Shown in pieces: positions 1 through 6,626 of a stretch of 8,748 nucleotides of DNA (positions within the stretch are counted from its first letter, which is position 1; every line of letters begins with the position of its first letter). The DNA is from an uncultured Porphyromonadaceae bacterium. GTDB taxonomy: Bacteria; Bacteroidota; Bacteroidia; Bacteroidales; Muribaculaceae. The stretch spans positions 1-8,748 of the forward strand of contig USGZ01000049.1 in assembly GCA_900554265.1 (NCBI GenBank), read 5' to 3'. Below the pieces are notes generated by a model, which had not been told where the DNA came from, did no database searches, and saw only the letters and a list, made by a program, of their open reading frames with translations. A program made the position numbers and the translations under genes.

Positions 1-390
1 CGAGCGGCCCTGCTTCTTGAGCAGGTAGGCCAGTTTTACAGCGGCAGTGGTCTTACCGGAACCCTGAAGGCCCACGAGCATGATCACATTGGGGATACGG
101 CTTGAGAGAACAAGCTTGCTCTCGGTGGAACCCAAAAGCTCGGTAAGCTCATCAAGCACGATCTTGACGACGTTTTGCGCCGGGGTGAGTGACTCCATGA
201 CCTCGGCGGTCATGCAGCGCTCTTTGGTCTTTGCGACAAAATCCTTGACGACCTTGAAGTTGACGTCGGCCTCGAGGAGGGCGCGGCGCACGTCCTTGAG
301 GGTTTCGGCAACGTTTATCTCTGTGATTCGTCCTTGACCTTTGAGAAGTTTGAAGCTGCGTTCAAGGCGGTCGGAAAGTTTTTCGAACAT
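1..390 (-). CDS. ffh: Signal recognition particle GTPase Ffh, N-terminal part (runs off the left edge)
   Basis: Ffh binds SRP RNA and signal sequences of nascent membrane and secreted proteins, then docks with the receptor FtsY at the inner membrane in a GTP-dependent cycle. The first 130 codons are present. Residues 1 to about 85 form the N domain four-helix bundle (start MFEKLSDRLERSF, then the conserved ALLEADVN at 38-45). The G domain begins near residue 100, with the P-loop GLQGSGKTT at 107-115. The G2-G5 motifs and the methionine-rich M domain lie outside the window. The ATG at 388-390 is 15 nt downstream of the panD stop on the same strand, so ffh is probably cotranscribed with panC and panD. 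No Shine-Dalgarno is seen; the leader is a C-rich run. FtsY is the main alternative, but the start at the NG domain without an acidic A domain and the GLQGSGKTT loop favour Ffh. Confidence 0.95.
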   Translation of the reverse strand, partial: MFEKLSDRLERSFKLLKGQGRITEINVAETLKDVRRALLEADVNFKVVKDFVAKTKERCMTAEVMESLTPAQNVVKIVLDELTELLGSTESKLVLSSRIPNVIMLVGLQGSGKTTAAVKLAYLLKKQGRS

Positions 391-405
391 ACGGGGGAGG
401 GGGTG

Positions 406-753
406 TTATAGGCGGTTTGTGGCTGTGTCGGGGAAGACGATTTTGGGCTGGAAGTCCTTCGCTTCCTCGGGGGTCATGGTCGCGTAGGCCATGATTATGA
501 TTATGTCGCCGGGCTGGGCCATGCGTGCGGCCGCGCCGTTGAGGCATATTACTCCGGAGCCTCGCTCGCCGGCGATGGTGTAGGTGTCCAGGCGGGCGCC
601 GTTGTTGTTGTCGACGATGTAGACGCGTTCGCCGGGGATGATGCCGGCGGCGTCGAGGAGGTCCTGGTCGACGGTTATGCTGCCGATGTAGTCGAGTCGC
701 GCCTCGGTCACGGTGACCCGGTGTATCTTTGATTTCAGTATCTGGATGAACAT
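406..753 (-). CDS. panD: Aspartate 1-decarboxylase precursor (PanD)
   Basis: PanD converts L-aspartate to beta-alanine and CO2 in the cytoplasm, supplying the beta-alanine that PanC joins to pantoate. It is a pyruvoyl enzyme made as a proenzyme that cleaves itself. The 115-residue protein is about the usual length (E. coli about 126). The self-cleavage pair Gly24-Ser25 sits in YIGSITVD, at the same numbers as in E. coli, so Ser25 would become the pyruvoyl group. Other known active-site or processing residues also line up: Lys9, Tyr22, Arg54, Thr57, Tyr58 and Asn72. The start is 1 nt after the panC stop, which points to translational coupling, and ffh follows 15 nt downstream. In E. coli, cleavage needs PanZ; no panZ is seen nearby (the GNAT at 2400 is not close to PanZ in visible motifs), so self-processing is more likely. 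Identification is very secure. Confidence 0.97.
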   Translation of the reverse strand: MFIQILKSKIHRVTVTEARLDYIGSITVDQDLLDAAGIIPGERVYIVDNNNGARLDTYTIAGERGSGVICLNGAAARMAQPGDIIIIMAYATMTPEEAKDFQPKIVFPDTATNRL

Positions 754-754
754 C

Positions 755-1603
755 TTAGTAGCGGATATTGTCGATGAGGCGTACGTCGCCGCAGTAGACG
801 GTGACGCAACCGGCGGCTCCGTCGGCGTCGGCGTCGCTCCAGGCGGCGACGGGCTGCATGGTGCGGGCGTCGACGATGGTGTAGTACTCCGTTTTCAGTC
901 CCGGGATGGCGTCGATGGCGTCGACCGTGGCTTTCTCGACCTCTGCGGGCGTCATGCCTTGGGCTTTGAGCTTAAGGCTGGCTTCGAGAGCCTTGTGGAT
1001 TTCCGGCGCGACCTTGCGGCCTTCGGGAGTGAGGCGCACGTTGCGCGAGCTCAGGGCCAGACCGTCCGGCTCGCGGACGATGGGGCAGGGCACAATCTCA
1101 AGCTCCAGGCCGAGCAGGTCGACCATCCGGCGGATTACGGCTATCTGCTGGAAGTCCTTCTCGCCGAAGTAGGCGCGGGCGGGCTTGACGATATCGAAAA
1201 GTTTGCTTACGATCTGGCATACGCCGTTGAAGTGACCGGGACGCATGGCGCCTTCCATCACTTCGCCGACAGGACCGAGGTCGAACACGCGGGTATCCTT
1301 CTCGGGGTACATTTCCTCGACGGCGGGCACCAGGGCATAGTCGACGCCGGCGCTTTCGAGAAGTCGGCAGTCGGCTTCCTCGGTGCGGGGATAGGTACGC
1401 AGGTCGTCGGGATTGTTGAACTGGGTAGGATTGACGAAGACGCTGACAACGACGATGTCGTTCTCGGCGCGCGCCCTGCGCACCAGGCTGAGATGGCCGG
1501 CGTGGAGCGCTCCCATGGTGGGAACGAGCCCGACGGACTTGCCGGACTTGCGGGCTGTATCGAGCACCTCGTCGAGGCGCTTGACTTTGCGGATTATTTC
1601 CAT
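755..1603 (-). CDS. panC: Pantothenate synthetase (pantoate-beta-alanine ligase)
   Basis: PanC condenses pantoate with beta-alanine, using ATP through a pantoyl-adenylate intermediate, to make pantothenate (vitamin B5), the precursor of coenzyme A. The protein is 282 residues, normal for the family. Seen in order: [10 protein letters not shown] at 28-37 (the HxGH nucleotide-binding signature, His34/His37), FVNPTQF at 56-62, RPGHFNGV at 121-128, GEKDFQQ at 147-153, and [12 protein letters not shown] at 177-188, which holds the KMSKS-like loop. I chose the ATG at 1601-1603 because the conserved domain begins directly there and an AGGA element lies about 6 nt upstream. An in-frame ATG at 1657 would add 18 residues and would fall upstream of the predicted promoter box. 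The gene leads the panC-panD-ffh unit, with only 1 nt between panC and panD, and is divergent from recR. Confidence 0.97.
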   Translation of the reverse strand: MEIIRKVKRLDEVLDTARKSGKSVGLVPTMGALHAGHLSLVRRARAENDIVVVSVFVNPTQFNNPDDLRTYPRTEEADCRLLESAGVDYALVPAVEEMYPEKDTRVFDLGPVGEVMEGAMRPGHFNGVCQIVSKLFDIVKPARAYFGEKDFQQIAVIRRMVDLLGLELEIVPCPIVREPDGLALSSRNVRLTPEGRKVAPEIHKALEASLKLKAQGMTPAEVEKATVDAIDAIPGLKTEYYTIVDARTMQPVAAWSDADADGAAGCVTVYCGDVRLIDNIRY

Positions 1604-1644
1604 TTTTCTTCCTGGGTTCCTGTAAGAACACAAAATTAGACCTG

Positions 1645-1675
1645 CAAAATTACTCATTATTTGTCATACGGCAAA
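1645..1675 (-). promoter_or_regulatory. Predicted Bacteroides-type promoter of panC-panD-ffh
   Basis: Read on the minus strand, TTTG (1672-1675) is followed after 19 bp by TAATTTTG (1645-1652), an exact match to the Bacteroidetes primary sigma consensus TTTG-N19-21-TANNTTTG. Transcription would start near 1640, giving a leader of roughly 35 nt before the panC ATG. This element is interleaved with the recR promoter on the other strand. A second TAATTTTG at 1631-1638 has no TTTG at the right distance. Confidence 0.75.
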
Positions 1676-1691
1676 AAGTTTGGTAATTTTG
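1660..1691 (+). promoter_or_regulatory. Predicted Bacteroides-type promoter of recR
   Basis: TTTG at 1660-1663, a 20-bp spacer, then TAATTTTG at 1684-1691 match the Bacteroidetes promoter consensus exactly. The start of transcription would be near 1696-1698, leaving a very short leader of about 12-14 nt before the recR ATG at 1710. Its -33 box lies between the -7 and -33 boxes of the divergent panC promoter. Confidence 0.75.
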
Positions 1692-1709
1692 TGGGTCCAA
1701 TAGAAAGAT

Positions 1710-2330
1710 ATGGAAAGAGAATACACATCGCCGGTGCTCGAGAACGCCGTAACGGCGCTGAGCCGCCTGCCGGGCATAGGCCGCAAGACCGCGCTGCGCC
1801 TGGCGCTGCACCTGCTGCGGCGCCCTGAGGAGGAGGCGCAGACTATCGGCGAAGCCATCATAGAACTGCGGCGCGACATCAAGTACTGCCGCGTGTGCCA
1901 CAACATCTGCGACAGCGAGGTTTGCCAGATTTGCGCCTCGCCCCGCCGCAGCCCGGCGACGGTCTGCGTCGTCGAGACGGTGCGCGACGTGATGAGCGTC
2001 GAGGCGACCGGGCAATACAGCGGCCTCTACCACGTTCTCGGCGGCGTGATTTCGCCTGTCGACGGCATCGGCCCGGACCAGCTGGAGCTTGCCTCGCTGG
2101 CGGAGCGCGTGAACTCGGACCCCCGCATCGAGGAGGTTATCCTGGCTACGAGTCCCACAGTCGAGGGCGACACGACCAACTACTACATCTACCGTCTTTT
2201 AGGCAAATGCGGGCGTAAGGTCCGGCTTACGCAGCTGGCCCGCGGCGTGGCCGTAGGCAACGACATCGAGTATACCGACGAGGCCACGCTTGCCCGCAGC
2301 CTGCTAAACCGCACACCTTTCGAATACTGA
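1710..2330 (+). CDS. recR: Recombination mediator protein RecR
   Basis: RecR works with RecO (and RecF) to load RecA onto SSB-coated single-stranded DNA at gaps in the RecFOR pathway. The 206-residue protein is of typical length. A helix-hairpin-helix sits near the N-terminus ([17 protein letters not shown], about 20-36). A C4 zinc finger follows with Cys60, Cys63, Cys72 and Cys75 (CRVC...CQIC). The Toprim domain, about 84-180, contains [19 protein letters not shown] and [13 protein letters not shown]. The C-terminal segment [12 protein letters not shown] is conserved. The start fits the family N-terminus and the promoter directly upstream. No strong Shine-Dalgarno is seen. A GNAT gene follows 69 nt downstream on the same strand with no evident terminator between, so read-through is possible. 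dnaX or a ybaB-type gene, frequent neighbours of recR in other phyla, is absent here. Confidence 0.97.
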   Translation: MEREYTSPVLENAVTALSRLPGIGRKTALRLALHLLRRPEEEAQTIGEAIIELRRDIKYCRVCHNICDSEVCQICASPRRSPATVCVVETVRDVMSVEATGQYSGLYHVLGGVISPVDGIGPDQLELASLAERVNSDPRIEEVILATSPTVEGDTTNYYIYRLLGKCGRKVRLTQLARGVAVGNDIEYTDEATLARSLLNRTPFEY

Positions 2331-2385
2331 CTCAGCGCCGAACAATAGGGTGACGGAGCTGGTTTCTTTTGCAGGAACAAACTGA

Positions 2386-2418
2386 CAGATACCGATACAA
2401 TGCAGATTTCCGATACAA
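2386..2418 (+). repeat. Imperfect direct repeat across the GNAT start codon
   Basis: CAGAT-A-CCGATACAA (2386-2400) is followed after TG by CAGAT-TT-CCGATACAA (2403-2418). The copies share 5 + 9 identical bases and differ in the short linker. The ATG of the acetyltransferase (2400-2402) bridges the end of copy 1 and the 2-nt gap. It could be a local tandem duplication or a repeated protein- or RNA-binding site; no function is known. Confidence 0.5.
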
Positions 2419-2921
2419 GAATAATCCTCCGCCCCGTAGAGCCCGGGGACCTCGACACGCTCTATCTGCTGGAGAACGCCACCTCGCGCGCCGAGGGAGG
2501 CTTCGCAACCGCACCGGCCAGCCGCTTCGAGCTGAGCCGGTACATAGAATCTTACTCGGCGGATATATTCGCCGAGAAACAGCTCAGGCTGATGATTGTG
2601 GCGCGCGACAGCGGCCTGACTGTCGGGACCATCGACATCTCGGACTTCGACGCCCGCAACCGCCGCGGATTCGTAGGTATCGCGATAATTGAGGGCCAGA
2701 GGCGCAAGGGCTACGGCCGCGCGGCCCTCGAAGTGCTCTGCGGCTATGCCGCGGATGTGCTCGGAATGCATCAGCTCGACGCGCAGATAGCTTACGACAA
2801 CGAGGCCTCGCGCGCTCTTTTCGGCGCCTGCGGCTTCAGGACCTGCGGGCGGCTCCGCAGCTGGCTCCGTCGCGGCTCCAGCTACACCGACGCGCTCCTG
2901 TACCAGCGCATATTCGCGTAA
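2400..2921 (+). CDS. GNAT-family N-acetyltransferase (RimL/RimJ-like)
   Basis: This predicted cytoplasmic enzyme would transfer an acetyl group from acetyl-CoA to an amine; the substrate cannot be read from the sequence. The 173-residue protein has a GNAT fold layout: beta1 with TRIILRPVEPGDLDTLYLLE at 6-25, the beta4 strand GFVGIAI (90-96), then the acetyl-CoA pyrophosphate loop QRRKGYGRAA at 100-109 (Q/RxxGxG/A), and motif B with YDNEASRALFGACGF at 132-146. This arrangement resembles the RimJ/RimL and SpeG-type acetyltransferases (Pfam Acetyltransf_3 type). The first ATG consistent with beta1 was used. No Shine-Dalgarno is visible and no consensus promoter was found in the 69 nt after recR, so cotranscription with recR is plausible. 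The 3' end faces the minus-strand 70-residue gene. The exact substrate class is unknown. Confidence 0.85.
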   Translation: MQISDTRIILRPVEPGDLDTLYLLENATSRAEGGFATAPASRFELSRYIESYSADIFAEKQLRLMIVARDSGLTVGTIDISDFDARNRRGFVGIAIIEGQRRKGYGRAALEVLCGYAADVLGMHQLDAQIAYDNEASRALFGACGFRTCGRLRSWLRRGSSYTDALLYQRIFA

Positions 2922-2997
2922 TTCGCGGGGATATCATATGTCGGGAATCAGTAATATAGGTATTGGCAAACAGCGAAATGTAGGCAAAACCGCTTAA

Positions 2998-3210
2998 TCA
3001 GACCCTGGTGAACCAGAAGGGCCAGGAGAGCATGATGGCCACCAGGGCCATCGTAAGGCCGAAGACGAGGATTTTTACGGCCATGCGCAACCACAGAGGC
3101 AGAGCGCGGCTGTCGATATACATCGAGAAAGCCATGAAATAATTGCCGTCGGCCTTTTCGAGCCAGGACTTCGGGCCATCCGGCTCGGGTTTGATATCGT
3201 TTTCTTCCAT
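2998..3210 (-). CDS. Small single-pass membrane protein, unknown function
   Basis: I do not recognise this 70-residue protein. The N-terminal 20 residues are charged and hydrophilic (MEENDIKPEPDGPKSWLEK). Residues 21-40 are amphipathic and aromatic (GNYFMAFSMYIDSRALPLW). Residues about 43-66 form a strong hydrophobic segment ending in the aromatic stretch WPFWF. One inner-membrane helix with a cytoplasmic N-terminus is the simplest topology. The gene starts 16 nt beyond the stem and T-run of the terminator that follows wzc, with no Bacteroides-type promoter seen between, so expression may depend on read-through. It converges with the GNAT gene, leaving 76 nt between the stop codons. Being downstream of an export kinase suggests, but does not show, a membrane role linked to it. 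Composition and the clear hydrophobic block support a real gene. Confidence 0.6.
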   Translation of the reverse strand: MEENDIKPEPDGPKSWLEKADGNYFMAFSMYIDSRALPLWLRMAVKILVFGLTMALVAIMLSWPFWFTRV

Positions 3211-3225
3211 TTTCGAGGGGAGGAT

Positions 3226-3258
3226 AAAAGAAGGCCGCGTCCTTGTGCCGCGGCCTTC
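3226..3258 (-). terminator. Rho-independent terminator after wzc
   Basis: A perfect 10-bp inverted repeat, GAAGGCCGCG (3230-3239) and CGCGGCCTTC (3249-3258), encloses a 9-nt loop. On the minus strand the stem is followed by TTTT (3226-3229) and then ATCC. It lies 20 nt after the wzc stop, as expected for the end of the wza-wzc transcript. The T-run is short, so some read-through into the 70-residue gene is possible. Confidence 0.8.
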
Positions 3259-3278
3259 GTTATGATTGGGTTGGGATT

Positions 3279-5675
3279 TTACTTTTTGGTGCTCTTGCCA
3301 TTTGCGTCCTCGTAGCCGTAGCCGTAGCGGTGCTTGTCGGAGGTATAGTATCCGTAGCGGCGGTAGGAATAGGCGTTGGAGTTGATGTCTACACCGTTGA
3401 TTACGATGTAGCAGTTCTCGAACTTCTTCTGGCGCACGGCTTCCTGAATGGTCTTGATGGTACCGCGGGTAGAGTAGTTGGCGCGGGTAACGTAGAGCTG
3501 CAGGTCCGTGTGTCCGACGATGAGGAAGGTATCGGAAACCACGCCTATTGGGGCGGAGTCAATGATTACATAGTCGAACTTCTCGCGCAGGAGATCGATG
3601 AGCTTGTCCATGTTCTCGGACATGAGTAGTTCGTTGGGGTTCGGCGGAACGGGACCGGCGGGAAGGATGAAGAGATTCGGGTTGAGGGTGCTGGGCACAA
3701 TCAGACGGTCCAGGTTGTGCTCCTGACCGCTTATGTATGTCGTCAGACCGCGCTGGTTGTCCAGACCTAAGCGTCGTGCCAGTACGGGCCTGCGGATATC
3801 GCCGCCGATAACGAGCACCTTCTGGCCGGCAAGGGCGTAGGTCATGGCCAGGTTGGTGGAGATGAAGGTCTTGCCTTCGCCGGAGATGGTCGAGGTTACG
3901 AGGATAATCTTGCAGCCGGGTCGATGGTGGAAGGTGATGTTCACGTTGTTGCGCAGCAGGCGGAAGAGTTCGGCGATGGGAGTCGATACGTTTTCGCCGA
4001 TCACCATGTCGTCGTGTCCGGTGTCCTCACTGCCGCAGATTTCGCCGATGATGGGAATGCTGGTTATTCTGGAGAGTTCTTCCTTATCCGAGAATACCGG
4101 GTAGAAAGTGCGGCGCAGGAAGATGATGAGTCCGGGGATGAGGAGGCCGAGCAGGAATGCGGCGGCCATGATGATCATCTTGCGGGGAGCCACGATGACT
4201 TCGCCGATGGGGTCGTCGATGAGGCGGGCGGTGTTGGTGGCCATGCTCTTCTGCAGGGCGATTTCCTCGCGGCGCTGCAGCAGGAAAGTGTAGATGTTGA
4301 CCTTTACGCTCTGTTCGCGGAAGATTTCCTGCAGGCCCTTGTCGACGGTAGGCGTCGAAGCGAGCTCGCCGACGCTCTGGTGCTCGAGTGCGCTGATGTT
4401 GGCGATTCGGGCGTTGAGGTTACGCTTGGCCGACACGATGGTGCCCATGATGCGCACCTTCTGGCGATTGAGCTCGTCCTGCATGGATGTTACCAGCGGG
4501 CTGTTGGTGGTGCTGCCTTCGAGGGCGCGGTTGAGCTGGTTTACGCGGTTGTTGTACTGCTCGATGATTGAGTTGATGCTCTGGTCCTTTACGGCGGAGG
4601 GCAGCAGCTCGTAGGTGCCGGCGGTGGATACGATGCGTTCGATGTCGTCCAGCACGGCCATGTCGGCCTCGGCCTCGGCGAGCTGGTTCTGATAGTTGCT
4701 CTGGAGATTGAGGTTCAGGTTGCTCTGTACCTGGATGTCGGTGATGTTGTGGGCCTGGCGGTAGGACTGGAGGCGGTTCTCGACGTCGCGCAGCTCGTCG
4801 GTGATCATTACGAGGCGGTCGAGGATGAAAGCCTCGGTCTGCACTGCACTGCGGTTCTTGTCCTCGATAATGCCGCGGTTGTAGTAGTCCAGCAGCGCGT
4901 TGATAACGTCGATGCCGCGGGCCGGAACCTGGTCCGTATAGGCTACGTTGATGATTTTCTCGCTCTTCTTGGCGAATTCGATGGAGAGGGCCCCGGCGAG
5001 CTGCTTTGCGCGTGTGCGAGGGCTGACGATGGTTATCAGTTCCGTGCCGTCGAACTCGGGAATCATGTTCGAGCGGGTAAGGGTAAGTTCGCCGTGCGAG
5101 AGCTGGATACTGCAGGGCATGGCGACATTCTCGAGCTTTTTATCTTCCTTAGCCTGGTTGAAGGTGGTCTTGACCTCAACGTTGTAGGTCGAGTCGCTGT
5201 TCTGCTTTACCTTGATTTTTATCGGTGCCTTGAGGTTGTGGAGGGAGGCGGAATCCAGCGAGGCAATAATCGGGTTGTTCTGGTAAAGGGGCTTGTCCCG
5301 CAGGGTTCCTTCCTTATAATAGGTATAGCAGAGGTTGAGGGAATCGACAATCTGCACCAGATTGTTGCGGCTCTTGAGAATCTCGATTTCAGTCTCGTCG
5401 ATGTAATTCTTCATGCTTACCAGCGGGTTGTCGCCGTTGAGACTGAATGGGTTGGCGGGGCTGTCGCCCTCGTTGCCGCCGCCGCTGAGATAGATTGCGG
5501 ATTCAATCTTGTAGACGGGGATTACCGTGGCTATATGGAAGTATGCCACGGCCAGGCAGACGACCACGCTGACCACGAACCACTTCCAGTGGGCCAGGTA
5601 ATCGAGAATCAGTCCGGTGGTGTCGAAGCTGTCGGGCTCCTTCTCGGAGTTGTGTTTTTCGAGTTCTTCTGCCAT
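3279..5675 (-). CDS. Wzc-like polysaccharide co-polymerase / bacterial tyrosine kinase
   Basis: This inner-membrane protein would control chain length and export of an extracellular polysaccharide through cycles of autophosphorylation, working with the Wza-like lipoprotein upstream. Domains in the 798 residues: a Wzz-type N-terminus with TM1 about 31-55; a periplasmic region with coiled-coil-rich stretches about 280-470; TM2 about 500-520; then a cytoplasmic BY-kinase domain. Visible kinase motifs are E569xxR572xxR575 (the EX2RX2R oligomerisation motif), Walker A ISGEGKT at 597-603 with Lys602, Walker A' VLVIGGDIRRP at 620-630, and Walker B YVIIDSAP at 702-709 with Asp706. The tail holds eight tyrosines (769, 771, 774, 776, 777, 784, 786, 788), the expected autophosphorylation cluster. 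In Walker A' the first acidic position is Gly624; Asp626 remains. The start is 3 nt after the wza stop, implying translational coupling. A terminator follows. Confidence 0.93.
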   Translation of the reverse strand: MAEELEKHNSEKEPDSFDTTGLILDYLAHWKWFVVSVVVCLAVAYFHIATVIPVYKIESAIYLSGGGNEGDSPANPFSLNGDNPLVSMKNYIDETEIEILKSRNNLVQIVDSLNLCYTYYKEGTLRDKPLYQNNPIIASLDSASLHNLKAPIKIKVKQNSDSTYNVEVKTTFNQAKEDKKLENVAMPCSIQLSHGELTLTRSNMIPEFDGTELITIVSPRTRAKQLAGALSIEFAKKSEKIINVAYTDQVPARGIDVINALLDYYNRGIIEDKNRSAVQTEAFILDRLVMITDELRDVENRLQSYRQAHNITDIQVQSNLNLNLQSNYQNQLAEAEADMAVLDDIERIVSTAGTYELLPSAVKDQSINSIIEQYNNRVNQLNRALEGSTTNSPLVTSMQDELNRQKVRIMGTIVSAKRNLNARIANISALEHQSVGELASTPTVDKGLQEIFREQSVKVNIYTFLLQRREEIALQKSMATNTARLIDDPIGEVIVAPRKMIIMAAAFLLGLLIPGLIIFLRRTFYPVFSDKEELSRITSIPIIGEICGSEDTGHDDMVIGENVSTPIAELFRLLRNNVNITFHHRPGCKIILVTSTISGEGKTFISTNLAMTYALAGQKVLVIGGDIRRPVLARRLGLDNQRGLTTYISGQEHNLDRLIVPSTLNPNLFILPAGPVPPNPNELLMSENMDKLIDLLREKFDYVIIDSAPIGVVSDTFLIVGHTDLQLYVTRANYSTRGTIKTIQEAVRQKKFENCYIVINGVDINSNAYSYRRYGYYTSDKHRYGYGYEDANGKSTKK

Positions 5676-5678
5676 GAC

Positions 5679-6530
5679 TTAATCTTTGGTGAGGTTGAGG
5701 ATACCGATAACTAAGGAAGCGAGCGAGGAAATGCCGCCGACAATGGTGATTGTGCTCTGCACGCCGGGAGCCATGGCCCAGGCCTGGTTGGCCATGGATT
5801 TGTTGGGCTGGACGTAGATAACGTCGTTCTGTTGCAGGGTGAAGTAGGGCGACATAAGGAAGTTCTTGTCCTGGAGGTTGATATGCTCGACTTCACGGGT
5901 ACCGTCGGAGTTCGTCCGGTAGAGGAAGATATTCTCGCGGTCGCCCTTGATGTCAAGGTCGCCGGCCATCGAGATGGCTTCCAGGAAGGTCATGCGTTCG
6001 TTGCGGCTCTGGTAGATGCCGGGTTTCTTGACGGCGCCGGCCACCGTTACGCGGAAGTTCATCAGGCGGATGTCGACCGTCGGACGTTCGGTGACGTAGT
6101 GGGGATAGATGGCGTTGACGATGGCATCGGCAATCTGCGACTTGGTGAGTCCGGCAACGTGTATCTTGCCAACGATGGGGAACTCGATGTTGCCGTCGGC
6201 ATTTACGAGGTAATAGTCCGTGGACACTTCAAGGCCGGTCTCGTTGTAGTTGCTGTTCTGGCGCTGGAGAGTCAGAATCTTGCCGTCGGCATCTACGTAG
6301 CGGCCCTTGTTGAAGGGGGCGACTGCGGCCATGTTGGGTGAGGTAACGTCTATGTTGAGCAGGTCGCCGACGGTTATCACCGGGTCGGCCACCGTTTGCG
6401 TCTGCGAGAGGATTTCCTCGGGGATAAGTTCGGCGTCAATAAGATAAGGCACCTTTTTGGAAGCGTTGCAGCCTGTTGCCAATATTATGAAAATGGCGGA
6501 GGCGCAGATTAATCGAATGACCTTCTTCAT
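5679..6530 (-). CDS. Wza-like outer-membrane polysaccharide export lipoprotein
   Basis: Wza-family proteins form the outer-membrane channel through which capsule or exopolysaccharide leaves the cell. The N-terminus is a lipoprotein signal: basic MKK, a hydrophobic core, and the lipobox ATGC with Cys21 as the lipidated residue. Residues about 50-150 match the Poly_export domain (VITVGDLLNIDV, then YYLVNADGNIEFPIVGKI). An SLBB domain follows, about 157-240, starting at RVTVAGAVKKPGIY. A C-terminal hydrophobic stretch (ITIVGGISSLASLVIGILNL, about 261-280) could be the membrane-spanning helix. At 283 residues it is shorter than E. coli Wza (about 379) and has one clear SLBB repeat, as often in Bacteroidetes. 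It is the first gene of a two-gene unit with wzc, 3 nt away, and has a consensus promoter upstream. No Shine-Dalgarno is visible. The polysaccharide it serves is unknown. Confidence 0.92.
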   Translation of the reverse strand: MKKVIRLICASAIFIILATGCNASKKVPYLIDAELIPEEILSQTQTVADPVITVGDLLNIDVTSPNMAAVAPFNKGRYVDADGKILTLQRQNSNYNETGLEVSTDYYLVNADGNIEFPIVGKIHVAGLTKSQIADAIVNAIYPHYVTERPTVDIRLMNFRVTVAGAVKKPGIYQSRNERMTFLEAISMAGDLDIKGDRENIFLYRTNSDGTREVEHINLQDKNFLMSPYFTLQQNDVIYVQPNKSMANQAWAMAPGVQSTITIVGGISSLASLVIGILNLTKD

Positions 6531-6594
6531 CGGAAGCTGTTAGGTATCGTGTATGTTTGGATGATTAAAACTTGTTATCGGACATAATGCGTCG

Positions 6595-6626
6595 CAAAAT
6601 TACTATTTTTTTCCTAAACAACCAAA
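6595..6626 (-). promoter_or_regulatory. Predicted Bacteroides-type promoter of the wza-wzc unit
   Basis: On the minus strand TTTG (6623-6626), 20 bp, then TAATTTTG (6595-6602) match the Bacteroidetes consensus exactly. The spacer contains a run of seven A on that strand. Transcription would start near 6590, giving a leader of about 60 nt before the wza ATG. No upxY-like antiterminator gene, typical of Bacteroides capsule loci, is nearby. Confidence 0.75.

Noticed and set aside
1631..1638. Second TAATTTTG box on the minus strand before panC
   Set aside because: No TTTG lies 19-21 bp upstream of it; the nearest one is only 6 bp away, so it is probably a chance copy.
713..1639. 308-codon open frame antisense to panC and panD
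   Set aside because: It lies opposite two certain genes, has Asp/Gly/Val-rich composition typical of a mirrored GC-rich frame, and matches no known family.
1604..1657. N-terminal extension of PanC from an earlier ATG
   Set aside because: It would extend the protein 18 residues beyond the conserved start and translate through the predicted promoter -7 box; the internal ATG has a better ribosome site.
2331..2399. Possible promoter in the recR-GNAT gap
   Set aside because: A TTTG is present at 2367-2370, but the correctly spaced sequence (TACCGATA) lacks the TTTG part of the -7 box.
4749..5714. 321-codon open frame antisense to wzc
   Set aside because: It covers the certain wzc gene, and its composition (Val, Glu, Gly, Asp-rich without domain signatures) is that of a shadow frame.
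5832..6341. 169-codon open frame antisense to wza
   Set aside because: It mirrors the SLBB and export domains of wza; it has no promoter or recognisable motif.
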